Below are positions 16,879-26,385 of a stretch of DNA of 64,000 nucleotides, in pieces. Every line of letters starts with the position of its first letter. Position 1 is the stretch's first letter. This DNA comes from Picocystis sp. L7 (lineage: Eukaryota > Chlorophyta > Picocystophyceae > Picocystales > Picocystaceae). The notes under the pieces are model-generated. The model was not told the origin of the DNA. It did no database searches and saw only the letters and a list, made by a program, of their open reading frames with translations. Location: positions 310,001 to 374,000 of the forward strand of contig QXJR01000011.1 in assembly GCA_020975725.1 (NCBI GenBank), read 5' to 3'. A program made the position numbers and the translations under genes.

Positions 16879-18837
16879 TCAACGAGACAAAATCTCGTAA
16901 AACGCCTCCTGAGGTATATCCACACGACCGATCCGTTTCATCTTCTTCTTCCCAGCCTTCTGCTTCTCCAAAAGCTTGCGCTTGCGCGTCACGTCGCCAC
17001 CATAGAGCTTGGCGGTCACGTCCTTGCGGTAAGCTTTGACATTCTCGCGCGCCACGATCCTGTTCCCAACAGCTGCCTGCACACTGATGTCAAACATCTG
17101 GCGAGGGAGGAGTTCTTTCATTTTCGTTACCAACTTCTTTCCTTCCTTCTCAGCCCTGTCTCTGGGGACAATGCGAGCAAGTGCATCAACAGGCTCTCCA
17201 TTCACCAGCATGTCCATGCGGACAACATCTGCAGGTTGCATGCCAATTTCTTCGTAATCAAAAGACGCGTATCCACTGGATCGGCTCTTCAAAGAGTCAT
17301 AAAAGGTAGTTGCAATCTCAGCCAAGGGCATCTTGTACCGAAGCAGGGTTCTCGTCTCTTCTATGGTGACTTGGTCGCTTTGCTCTCCCCTGCATTGTTG
17401 ACACAGGTCCATGATAGAACCAAGATACTGACTTGGTAGAACGATAGTAGCAATCACCATGGGTTCTTCAACTTTCAAAATTTTCTGTCCCATGGGAAAC
17501 TCACAAGGAGAGTCGATATTCAAAACCCTCCCATCTACCATTTGCAAGCGATATGGAACAGAGGGAGGGCTGGCAATCACACTTGCACCGTACTCTCCTT
17601 GCAACCGCTGATGAAAAACATCCATGTGTAAGAGCCCTAGAAAACCACAACGGTAGCCAGCACCAAGCGCTGCGCTGTTATCCCGTCGGACTGTTACACT
17701 GGGATCGTTCACTGTTAGTTTCTCGATTGAAGCTTGCAACACTTCAAAGTCTTCTGGATTCAAAGGGAATAGTCCTGCAAATACCATTGGTTTCGATTGC
17801 TTGAATCCTGGCAGCGGTTCTACATCGGACTTCTCATGTGCGTATGTATCCCCCACCCGTGCAGCGGTGACCGTCTTCATACCCATGATCACATATCCAA
17901 CCTGTCCAGTATACAGGTTTGTGCTGGTCACCGGTTCGGGGGTGAATATGCCCACTTCAAGGGCTTCGTAACGATCTTCCGCATTCAGAGAAACAATCTT
18001 GTCCCCTTTCTGGAGAACCCCATCCACCACCTGGACCAAACAAACCACCCCGCGATACTCGTCATAGTAGGAATCAAACAGTAAAAGGCGCAAGGGAGAT
18101 AGAGGGTTGCCAATAGGAGGAGGAACGCGCTCCACAATGGCTGGAAGAACGTGCTCCAACCCCTCCCCAGTCTTGGCAGAGATGGCCAGCACATCCTCTG
18201 GCTCGTAATCAAACGCCATGCAGATCTCCTCCGTCACTCGCACTGGATCAGCCGCAGGCATGTCGATCTTGTTGATCACTGGAATGATGGACAGGTCTGC
18301 CTCAAATGCAGCATAGAAAGTAGACACGGTCTGAGCTTGAATGCCTTGTGCTGCATCCACCAACAGCAAAGCACCCTGGCATGCCGCCAGAGAGCGAGAC
18401 ACTTCGTAGGAGAAATCCACATGACCAGGGGTGTCAATCAGGTTCAACAAGTAGGTGGTGGATTGCCATGGGAAAAACATGGATGCGGTCTGGGCTTTCA
18501 CCGTGATCCCACGCGAACGCTCCACAGGGAGACGGTCCAGGTACTGTTTGCGAGAACCAGATTTGATGGCGCCCGTCAGCTCCAACAACCGGTCGGAAAG
18601 CGTGGACTTGCCGTGATCGATGTGAGCAATCACGGAAAAGTTGCGGATCAGAGACTGTGGGAACAGGGAAAGATCGCTTGCTGCATCAGTGGGTATTGTG
18701 CTTGTGTGGTTGAACTTGCTGGGAAGCATGCCAACATTCTGACACCTTTGAAGTTTCACTCGCCAGTACGCACCTTCCAAGAGTGTCGATAGGAGTGGTA
18801 GCTTGTCTTTGGCACTCCATGCCCATTTTCTTGACAT
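16879..18837 (-). CDS. GUF1: GUF1/LepA (EF4) translation GTPase, paralogue 2, 652 aa
   Basis: Same family and core motifs as paralogue 1, with G1 AHIDHGKS at residues 71-78. I start at the first ATG of the frame. The 54-residue leader (MSRKWAWSAKDKLPLLSTLL onward) is basic, has no acidic run and could be a mitochondrial presequence; it is unrelated to the 174-residue leader of paralogue 1. In the diverged middle block this copy reads FRCGFLGLLHMDVFHQRL-like (GYRCGFLGLLHMD), and near the C-terminus AAVGNRIVARENVKAYRKD, both closer to typical mitochondrial GUF1 than the equivalents in paralogue 1 (FRCGFQGLLHMD and ASVGRKVVARATIKAYRKD). It therefore looks like the more conserved paralogue. It is divergent from the PF09713 gene. 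Confidence 0.88.
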   Translation of the reverse strand: MSRKWAWSAKDKLPLLSTLLEGAYWRVKLQRCQNVGMLPSKFNHTSTIPTDAASDLSLFPQSLIRNFSVIAHIDHGKSTLSDRLLELTGAIKSGSRKQYLDRLPVERSRGITVKAQTASMFFPWQSTTYLLNLIDTPGHVDFSYEVSRSLAACQGALLLVDAAQGIQAQTVSTFYAAFEADLSIIPVINKIDMPAADPVRVTEEICMAFDYEPEDVLAISAKTGEGLEHVLPAIVERVPPPIGNPLSPLRLLLFDSYYDEYRGVVCLVQVVDGVLQKGDKIVSLNAEDRYEALEVGIFTPEPVTSTNLYTGQVGYVIMGMKTVTAARVGDTYAHEKSDVEPLPGFKQSKPMVFAGLFPLNPEDFEVLQASIEKLTVNDPSVTVRRDNSAALGAGYRCGFLGLLHMDVFHQRLQGEYGASVIASPPSVPYRLQMVDGRVLNIDSPCEFPMGQKILKVEEPMVIATIVLPSQYLGSIMDLCQQCRGEQSDQVTIEETRTLLRYKMPLAEIATTFYDSLKSRSSGYASFDYEEIGMQPADVVRMDMLVNGEPVDALARIVPRDRAEKEGKKLVTKMKELLPRQMFDISVQAAVGNRIVARENVKAYRKDVTAKLYGGDVTRKRKLLEKQKAGKKKMKRIGRVDIPQEAFYEILSR

Positions 18838-19351
18838 AGCAATTGTGCCCTCTGTCTTTGAAGGGTAGGTTCGTTTGTTCAATCCATTGTTGAGCTCACG
18901 TGAACGATGGTTCGAATTGTGCGAAGGTCGTGCTGAGCTCTGGGACAGATCGCGGCACGCACCGCGTGTGACCTTCTTGGACGAACGCAATCGTTTAGCT
19001 GTGTATCTCTCTGTGCGATGTGAATGGATAGAATGGACAGGTATTGAAGCCACGCATTCGTGTGCGGTGGGGTGTCGGTGGTGGCTGTCGGGTTCAACGT
19101 TTCTGAGTCGAATTAACGAACCCTAGCCTACTCCCTCTTCCCTGTCTCACCCCATCCACAATCTACCCTCGTTCCGAACGACCCAGGCGGAGGTGGCGCA
19201 CGGTGCGGGATTCGAAGAAAGACATCCTCCATTGAAACGACAGGACTTGTGTCCTACTTCGGCGCAAGAGGCGGTGAAGGGAAAGGAAGAATCGTCCGCC
19301 GTGCGTGGGTAACACGAACCCACCCTCCTGTGCCGAATTGGCCTGGACTGG
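18838..19351. promoter_or_regulatory. Divergent region between GUF1-2 and the PF09713 gene
   Basis: These 514 bases separate two divergent start codons. No coding support and no named promoter element. The GUF1-2 frame stays open upstream to about 19053 but without an ATG. Confidence 0.45.
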
Positions 19352-20738
19352 ATGTCCAGCACGAAGAAAACCATCAACGTGGCTGCCATGGTGCGTCGAC
19401 GCGAGAAACGTGGCGAAGTCCTTGTAGGTCCGAGTTCCAACACGAATCGTCAGAGAAGGAAATCTAAAACAGATGGGATGGAGGACAAGCCGTCGCTCGA
19501 ATTGCCAATGCGCCGAAACGGGGTTCTGCTCCGTTTCGGAGACTCTCGGACGTCGGTGCTCACGTCGAAGCTCCGATCCGCGGGTCCATACGCTCCAATC
19601 GCGAGACATGTACATCCCATACTTGCCTGAAGTTTCTTCGTGAGCATTCCGTGTTTGCGCTGACCTTGAGATTCCTGTTTTGTCCGGTGCAGGCCAATGC
19701 GAAAACGAAACCAAACTTCAGTAAAGTCAAGACTTCTGTAGCCACAGCACCGAACCGCAAAGCTGCTGGGAAAAGTGGAGGATCGGAGTCAAGAAAAATT
19801 CAGGCATCAGATATTCAGCTGGTAAGTGAAGGTTTTCCTATGGTTGCTGGATGCAATGTAGTCCATGTTTGCTAACATGAATGCGAAAAATTCTGCAGGT
19901 TCAAAATTTGATTGAGAGGTGCCTCCAGTTGTACATGAGTCAGAAAGAGGTTGTTAATACTTTGCAATCTAAAGCAAAAATCGAACCGGGCTTTACGAAG
20001 CTGGTGTGGCAGAAGTTGGAGGATCAGAACCCAGACTTTTTTAAGGCCTACTATACAAGACTGAAGCTTAAAGACCAGATTATTCTTTTCAACCATCTTT
20101 TGGAACAGCAGGTGGGCATGTACCAAAAACTGCAAGGAAATCAGCATTACATGCATCAAGGTGTCCAGCAGATGCATGGAAGTTCATCGCTCGTGGGGAC
20201 TTCTAACCATGCGCAACAGCACTTGCAGGGGCATCAACATCACATGAATTCAGGCATGCAAGCAAGCAGAAACATTGGTAACTACGGGATGAGGCAAGGA
20301 ATGGTCAATGCCATGGGTTTGGATAATGCCTTTGGGAACACCGTTGCTGCAAACGAACATCTTGCTGGCATACACGATAGCGGATTGGGAGGATTCGGGT
20401 CTCCTGGTGCAAGCACTAATAGCATGCCCGGTGACCTGTCTCCTCTGAGCAACATGCAAGTTTCGTTTGATAACAACCAGTTGGGTACACCAGGAGGCAT
20501 GGGTGGACTGCCACCACTGGCAGACATCACTGATGAATTGGGTGACGGTATGAATGCCAACTTTACATTGTCTGACTTATCTCTGGAACTCAGCAATCAA
20601 ATAACAGATGGGGATGCCACGTTGTCCCTTTTCCATGGGATGCCTAGCAGTGGTGGCGACAATCCTGGTGACGACGACGCCTTTAAGCTGCCGAAAAACT
20701 TCAGCCTAGGAGATATGAATACGCTGCCAGACCTCTGA
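19352..20738 (+). CDS. PF09713 (A_thal_3526) domain protein, 3 exons, 335 aa
   Basis: Exons are 19352..19390, 19693..19821 and 19899..20738. Intron 1 (302 bases) has donor GTGCGT and acceptor GTGCAG; intron 2 (77 bases) has donor GTAAGT, a textbook branch site GCTAAC at 19871 and acceptor CTGCAG. Joining exons 2 and 3 gives ASDIQLVQNLIERCLQLYM, the start of the domain known from plant proteins of unknown function, continuing with EPGFTKLVWQKLEDQNPDFF and KDQIILFNHLLEQQ. The rest is low-complexity, rich in Gln, His, Met, Gly and Asn, ending with acidic and hydrophobic patches (LSDLSLELSN and FSLGDMNTLPDL) that resemble a transcriptional activation region. A nuclear role is inference. Exon 1 codes only 13 residues (MSSTKKTINVAAM) and is the least certain part. 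Confidence 0.8.
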
Positions 20739-20867
20739 CATGGCAAGATCCATGTTCTAGGCACTTTGCTCCGTTCTTTTCGTGCGTGTAAAATTTCACT
20801 TTTAAGATCAAGACTTATTTCTAGGAAAGGAACATTTCATAACTTCACTCCTTTGAATATAGAAAAG

Positions 20868-21467
20868 CTAGGTGCTCACATCGGAAGGTGGGCCATATAC
20901 TCTGTAACATCTATCTTCAAATGCTTGCAATTGAGATTGTACAACCTCTTCAAAAAACAACGATGCCGCTTGGCGGTAAATCGGAGAGCGAAAGAGGAAG
21001 TCAACTTGGAAATGCACAAGTGTTGAACCTGGCCTTGTGCCAGGTTCAAACTTCCAGGTGCTATCCAGGTATGTGAACAAATGGCTGTCTGCAACCTTAC
21101 ACTCAACGAGGGAAGGTTTGCGAATTTTGACGTGTGTTGTGTACCTTTCGACAAAAACCTTAAATCCTACTTCCAGTTCAGCATCAAAGTTGCTCTGGTC
21201 TCTCCAGAAAAGAATTCGAGAGTTCTGGCACCACGGAACGAATTCTTTGTACTTATTCACATCTGCGACCACTTCAAACAATTGCTCTGGCGTGAAATCT
21301 ACAACCTTCTTCTCTCGATGGGTCTTACCTTCTTCTTCGTCCCCAAGGAAAGGGAGAAAGCTTCTTCTCTGGACGCTTGGACACAAGCTCGCGAGCGTAC
21401 GGCGGACCGCCGACGTTCCACCCGTCCCCTCCACGAGACCCTTAAAGACGCGCAAGGTTTTGGCCAT
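20868..21467 (-). CDS. COQ10: COQ10-like coenzyme Q-binding START-domain protein, 199 aa
   Basis: Starts at the first ATG of the frame. The N-terminal 45 residues (MAKTLRVFKGLVEG and onward, with RRTLASL and RRSFLPF) are basic and free of long acidic runs, as expected of a mitochondrial presequence. The START-like domain shows FTPEQLFEVVADVNKYKEFVPWC, the hallmark of COQ10, then LEVGFKVFVERYTTHV, and a C-terminal helix (ASLFFEEVVQSQLQAFEDRC). COQ10 binds ubiquinone and is needed for its proper use in respiration at the inner membrane. It converges on the PF09713 gene with 129 bases between coding ends. Confidence 0.9.
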   Translation of the reverse strand: MAKTLRVFKGLVEGTGGTSAVRRTLASLCPSVQRRSFLPFLGDEEEGKTHREKKVVDFTPEQLFEVVADVNKYKEFVPWCQNSRILFWRDQSNFDAELEVGFKVFVERYTTHVKIRKPSLVECKVADSHLFTYLDSTWKFEPGTRPGSTLVHFQVDFLFRSPIYRQAASLFFEEVVQSQLQAFEDRCYRVYGPPSDVST

Positions 21468-23819
21468 GTCCAGCTCGTTCACTCTCTCGATCGCAACTAC
21501 ACATCAAACGCGCCTCCGCGTCTCCGCCACCCGAGCTCTTTCTTCGCACGACCAAAGCTTCGCCTTACGGGAAGGTCTGATGGAGCATCATCCATTCTTG
21601 GGAATCCATCCCTTGGGTAGTACTACGGCCGACCTGGACTCCCCCATGATGCACTACCCTGATAGCCGCATGCATGCAATCGTGACCAAACGTACTTTCA
21701 CTAGGTGGACGGAACCAAGCATTACCCGTTGATGCGTTCTCGCATAGTCCATGGAATATTTGATTGGGATGTCATTCGTGATTCTAGTTCGGGCGTTTAC
21801 CACACCACGTGTGACACCATGTTAGATTTGCTTCTTGATCTCCTCATTATTCCAAGGAGGGTCGTTTAGCCATTGACTCGTGCGCAACTCCTATTCAAGC
21901 AGTTTTTCAATATTTGCATAACCTTGTCGTTTCTTGGTACGGATGGTCGGTGTTCCCTTTCAAAAACTCTGGGACGTTGGTTCCGCAAAGTCCTTGAGTC
22001 TAATACGAACCTACATGGGTGTTTCATGCTTCAAGCAAGAATGAGATGGCACACGAGTGCTTACAAGTGTTTACGTTAGTGGAAAGGAGTAGGCAAACGA
22101 CGGATTTATGTCAAAGTCCTATGGGCCCAAACTTTCCGCTTCATCTTGCATGATCGCGTATTTTTTCTTTGATGTTTTCAAGTATACTCAAAACGCCGCA
22201 GTTTTTCGTTGGAGAGCAACGTAGGGTTTTTCAATTAAAATGTGTTTGTTTACGTAGATATGATTATGTCTCGTGTCAATGACGCTTCCTGTCTGCAAGA
22301 AGATTGATGTTGCAAACTCCTAATTTCCCCACGTCTTTTGATTGCAAAATGATTGTTCAAATTGCAACATTCTGCTCAATAGGACTTCTTTCGATACACA
22401 TTGTTGTTGCTTTGACCATGATAATTGTTTTCTCGTCCAAATCAGAATATTGCTCCTAAGAATATCCAGTTTTGGCACCATTGACCGTCAAGATACACTA
22501 CCATTTGTTGATGGTGAGCCGTCGATGGTACTCCAACCTTCCTCATGGGTTCAGGCTTCAATTCCATGTAGACGTACAAACCCAACTCGTCATTCATCTT
22601 GCCGTTGGTCTTTGCTTTCAATCAATCATGCCTTCTTCTAGAGTCTTGTCCCAATGCCGATCTTGTGGCAATCGTACAAGGTACAAGACAAACTCAAATG
22701 CGTCCTCTCTGATCGAGAGTCTATTTTTTGGTGAATTACAAATACCGAGGCGTGTACCTAACATAGGGCTTTCAAATACCGCTACGATGCGCGTCTGAAG
22801 CCCCACCTTATCCACGAGCGAATCATTCCGAGGAGTGTTGTCAGGGTGCGTTTCTAAACAAGATTCCACAACATTAGGCAACTTGCCTCCCCGACTTTTT
22901 TCATACCACGTAGGGTCCCCGATAACTATTGAATTTTGTAAGTAACACGCGGTTCCCTCAAAGAGATTGCACACTCTCGTGTCTTTCCAATGTACCCTCC
23001 ACCCACGTGAAGTTGAATAGCCCACCACGCAGGGCCCATCCTTACCCTAGAGGCAGAGAAGATGAGTGATCTGTTCCTCAACCCCATGCTCGACAAACTT
23101 GATCCTCGAATCATGTGATGGAATTTGCAATCAGGGGAAGCTCGGATCATCTCAATGCCATCACTACAATTATGTTTGCGGTTCTTCAAAAAGTTACAAA
23201 TGAAACGATTACACTCGAGCCATCAAAGGGCATCGCTTGTAAACTTGAAATAGGTGGGACACGCAGTTTGGTATGTTTCAACAATGGCTGTGCAAACAAG
23301 GCATGTGGGATGGAGACATTGCAAGCTTTGCATCGTTGAAAAAACCCTTAATTCATCAGCGGTAATCGAGGAAGCATCAACGGTTTCAATCCGAGCAAGT
23401 AAACGAAGCCATTATTGGTTTTGGGAGAATTTCACGAGCAGTGGTGCAACATGGGAGACGAAAATGACAATCCTCCTTGGCGAGGCCCCCACGTGCTTGC
23501 AAGAAGTTACGTATACAAAACATAAATTTTATCATTTTTGTAATTTGCACGTCTCACTCCTTGTAGACGTATTATTATTCAAGTAAGGTCACTTGATACA
23601 GCAATAATCTCATGCCTTGTTCTCTTACGTTGTTTAGAAGTGACTTTTGGTTTGCGATTTCGGTAAGGTTCCAAGTCACTAATCAAAAACATTGCCTTTC
23701 GACCCACACAATTTGTACAAGAAGAAAATATATTAAGCACGAAGTAACTCTTCTAAATGTCCTCAGTATACTTGATATTGCTCTAAAATATCACCAAGCA
23801 GCACGAGTGCGGCATATGT
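21468..23819. other. AT-rich gene-free stretch
   Basis: No supported gene in 2.35 kb. Open frames are short, lie in all frames and lack recognisable motifs. The first part must contain the COQ10 promoter. No terminal repeats or tRNA were recognised. Confidence 0.5.
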
Positions 23820-23821
23820 AA

Positions 23822-24866
23822 CGGCCAGCGAGGCCTCCCAGGGTCCCTACGAGACCCTGGTCTACGGCACTAGACCCCCGGGACCCCATATGGATGAGGG
23901 GCAATGGTGTCCCCTCTCAAACAACGGCTGTACCGTTCCGGAACTCGAGTCAGTCCCCTTGGGGGTTCGTACTGAAGGAAGGTCGCCCCGGATCAGAACG
24001 GGTTTCCTGTAAGGGACATCGGGGATTTAGACCGAAACAGACCGACTGAAGGGGACCGACCCCATCTCTACCTTTGCTTCTGGAAGGTAGGGCTGGGGTG
24101 CTGGACGGTGTCGATGCGACTGCCAGCTCACGTTCGCCCCGGGGCGAATGCAACGGACGGTCAGATGTGACTCTAGGGAGCACGTGGGCTGCCATGGCAC
24201 CCCAGTTGCCCCCATTCCAACCGCCAGTGAGAGGCGGTGAGAGAAGTAGACCCTTGGTCCCTCTTTGCTTTGTGATACACTTCTTCTACTTGCCAAGCCA
24301 AGTGCGCAACACGCCTCCTCCTCCGACCCTGACCAACGCAAGGAAACACGTCACCTGGACGCTCTAGCACGTCCGTTCTCGCCTCCCACGCCGGCCAAGG
24401 CTCCTTCAACGCAAGGGAGAAGAGAGAGAGAAGAAGACCCCGGACAAGGGGTGAAGGGCCCTTTCTCCAACGAAAGCCTCATCACCAATGGTGAGTGTGT
24501 GAAGCAAACAACTCCACGGACGCAAGTCTAATACACATGGGCGCCCACTACCTTCTCCCTTGACGAGCCCACGACGCTGGTGATGGCGTCGACGTGCGTT
24601 CGTGCTCGTTTGCTCGTACGTTCGTGTCATTGCGGTGCTCGAGACCGTTAGGTGGAACGCCAAGGAACGTTGTTCTTCTTTCTCGCTTCCTTCTGCAGCA
24701 ATTAATATTACATCTTAACTCCATTGGGGAATCCGCCCGTGGCTAAGCCACGTATTTATCCGGTTCATCGGCCACGGAGCCCTTATTAGAAAGTGGAAAA
24801 AACCGGTCCCTATTCGGGTTAGTCCTAGCCCTGCATCCGCCTAAGGAAATGGCTGAGGAGGACGTC
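23822..24866. other. GC-rich island with hairpins, probably mobile-element DNA
   Basis: A sharp rise in GC against AT-rich flanks. It includes a perfect 8-base stem, CCAGGGTC and GACCCTGG (23838-23845 and 23853-23860) with a 7-base loop, and a compact palindrome CGTGGCTAAGCCACG near 24739. It directly adjoins the DIRS-like remnant, so it may be untranslated sequence of the same element. No coding frame in it is convincing. Confidence 0.4.
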
Positions 24867-25331
24867 CTAGTGAGGGGAAGGCAAGGGCCTTCCTCGGGCA
24901 TCCGAGAATATTCCCTCATGCCTCCCTAGTACCTCCTGGTAGGTAGCGAGATGCTGCAAGCGAGGGAACCTGGGAGCCTTTGGCCAATGCGGAGTGATCA
25001 TGGTCACAAGGGCTCTAGGTTCGGCCTCCAGCTTGCCTATCACGGAGTCAATGAGGCAACAGGGTGGGTGTGCCCATAGGTTGCCGAGACTAGCCGATTC
25101 TTGGGCGAGAGCATTGGTCTCCCGTGTAAAGAAGGCCGGACATTGGGCATTGTTTGGCGAGGCAAACATGTCCCAAGTAAATGGCCCGAATAGAATTGAG
25201 AACCTCTCAAAAGCCTTACGATTGAGTGCATATTCCTCATCGTCAGAGCACAACCTCGGTAAGACAGGTATTTCGAGAGGGCTAGGGGGAACACAACCAA
25301 GTGCCTCCGAAAGCTTTGTTTCAAGCCTCAA
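24867..25331 (-). mobile_element. DIRS/Ngaro-type retroelement remnant
   Basis: The minus strand encodes a fragment of about 150 residues with FTWDMFASPNNAQCPAFF, WAHPPCCLIDSVIGKL and TMITPHWPKAPRF. This is the pattern of the RNase H-side segment after the reverse transcriptase in DIRS-order elements (PFTxDLFASRxNxQ, then YPPFxLI, then a VxPxWPxxPW-type motif). No reverse transcriptase core or tyrosine recombinase was found nearby, so it is a broken fossil piece. Some Ty3-type elements have a related segment, so the order is likely but not certain. Confidence 0.6.
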
Positions 25332-25339
25332 GCTGTGAA

Positions 25340-26091
25340 TTGACTCGGAGCCATTCGCAATCGATTATTTCCTGACCACCAAATATGATTTGTTTTCTAT
25401 ACCCCTTGTCAGAGAACCAAGAGCTTTTCGCTAAAAACATCTTGTATAACTTCAATCCCCGAACAATGAGGTGATATTTCCAATGACAGGGCATCTATCT
25501 AGGTTTTGAGCCATTGCACTCAAGAAAATCAGCGCGTGTGCCTTTTCGATTTCGTTTGTGTCTCCTCCTAAGTGGTTAGTCTTGTAATTCTTCTAAAAGA
25601 AGAAGATTTAGTTTACCATTTAAATTCTTGATTGGGTTTTATACGTGAATCTTCGTTCGTAGCAAGATTCGTTTTAGCTTAATTACGTTTACAAGTTGGA
25701 CCTTCATGATCTTTGTGGGAAAAAATCATGATAATTTTGGGAGGACACCAAGATGTCAAAATGTCCAATGCTATGAAAAGTTATCTACTAGAATCCTACC
25801 TAAAGCACCGCCTAAACATACCATCATATGATACCACCTCAAGAAAAGAAGGCTTCCACATAACCAAGTTGCAAGCATGCAACAATCAAATACCATATTG
25901 TTTATGGTGATGAAATAAAGGAAGGATCTAGAACTCAATTCTACTACAACTTCGAACATTCGACAGTGAAATTCGGCATTGACTTTGACATGTACTCTCC
26001 TTCGAAAAAGTATGCCCCCTTCAATGCGTCTTTTATGACCCATAAACACAATGAAGAGTCTTACCATACATGGTACTTGCAAGAGCTTCTT
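25340..26091. other. AT-rich intergenic DNA before Copia element 1
   Basis: No gene recognised. The last five bases (TTCTT, 26087-26091) are the target-site duplicate of the Copia element that follows. Confidence 0.5.
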
Positions 26092-26385
26092 TGTTGAGGC
26101 TGCTCAAGCCCTGGTCCCTGGGAGGTCGAATCCCTTAAGGACCACGACCGAGTTTCGGTCGAGTACCTTCGAGGAGTATGGGGCCCCTGTGGGTCCTCGA
26201 AGGGCGATGCCCATTCCTGCAGTGTTCGATACCGACGAGGAGGGATCCCGGTTACTGAGAGGTCCTCTGCGGTCGATGAAGCCGCCATTGAGTGGGGATA
26301 CTCACCACTCATTCTTGCATGTAATACACAACTACGAAGGTGGCAACCCACGAACGTATCCAAAGTCAACACCCTGCTTCTTACA
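26092..26385 (+). repeat. Left LTR of Copia family 1
   Basis: 294 bases, TGTTGA to TTACA, reading the same as the right LTR. Confidence 0.95.

Larger units (their letters stand above)
13896..18676. repeat. Tandem duplication, unit 2 (matching part, 4,781 bases)
   Basis: Second copy of 8200-12980. It covers the unidentified gene, VPS9 copy B and GUF1-2 up to the first codons of its conserved core. Beyond 18676 it has no resemblance to unit 1. The diverged patches are 17040-17074 and 17353-17803; the longer one contains islands of exact identity such as GTAGCAATCACCATGGGTTC. Confidence 0.93.

Noticed and set aside
26110-26140. tRNA B-box-like sequence GGTCGAATCC in the Copia LTRs
   Set aside because: One base short of the consensus, no clover-leaf, and present as part of the LTR.
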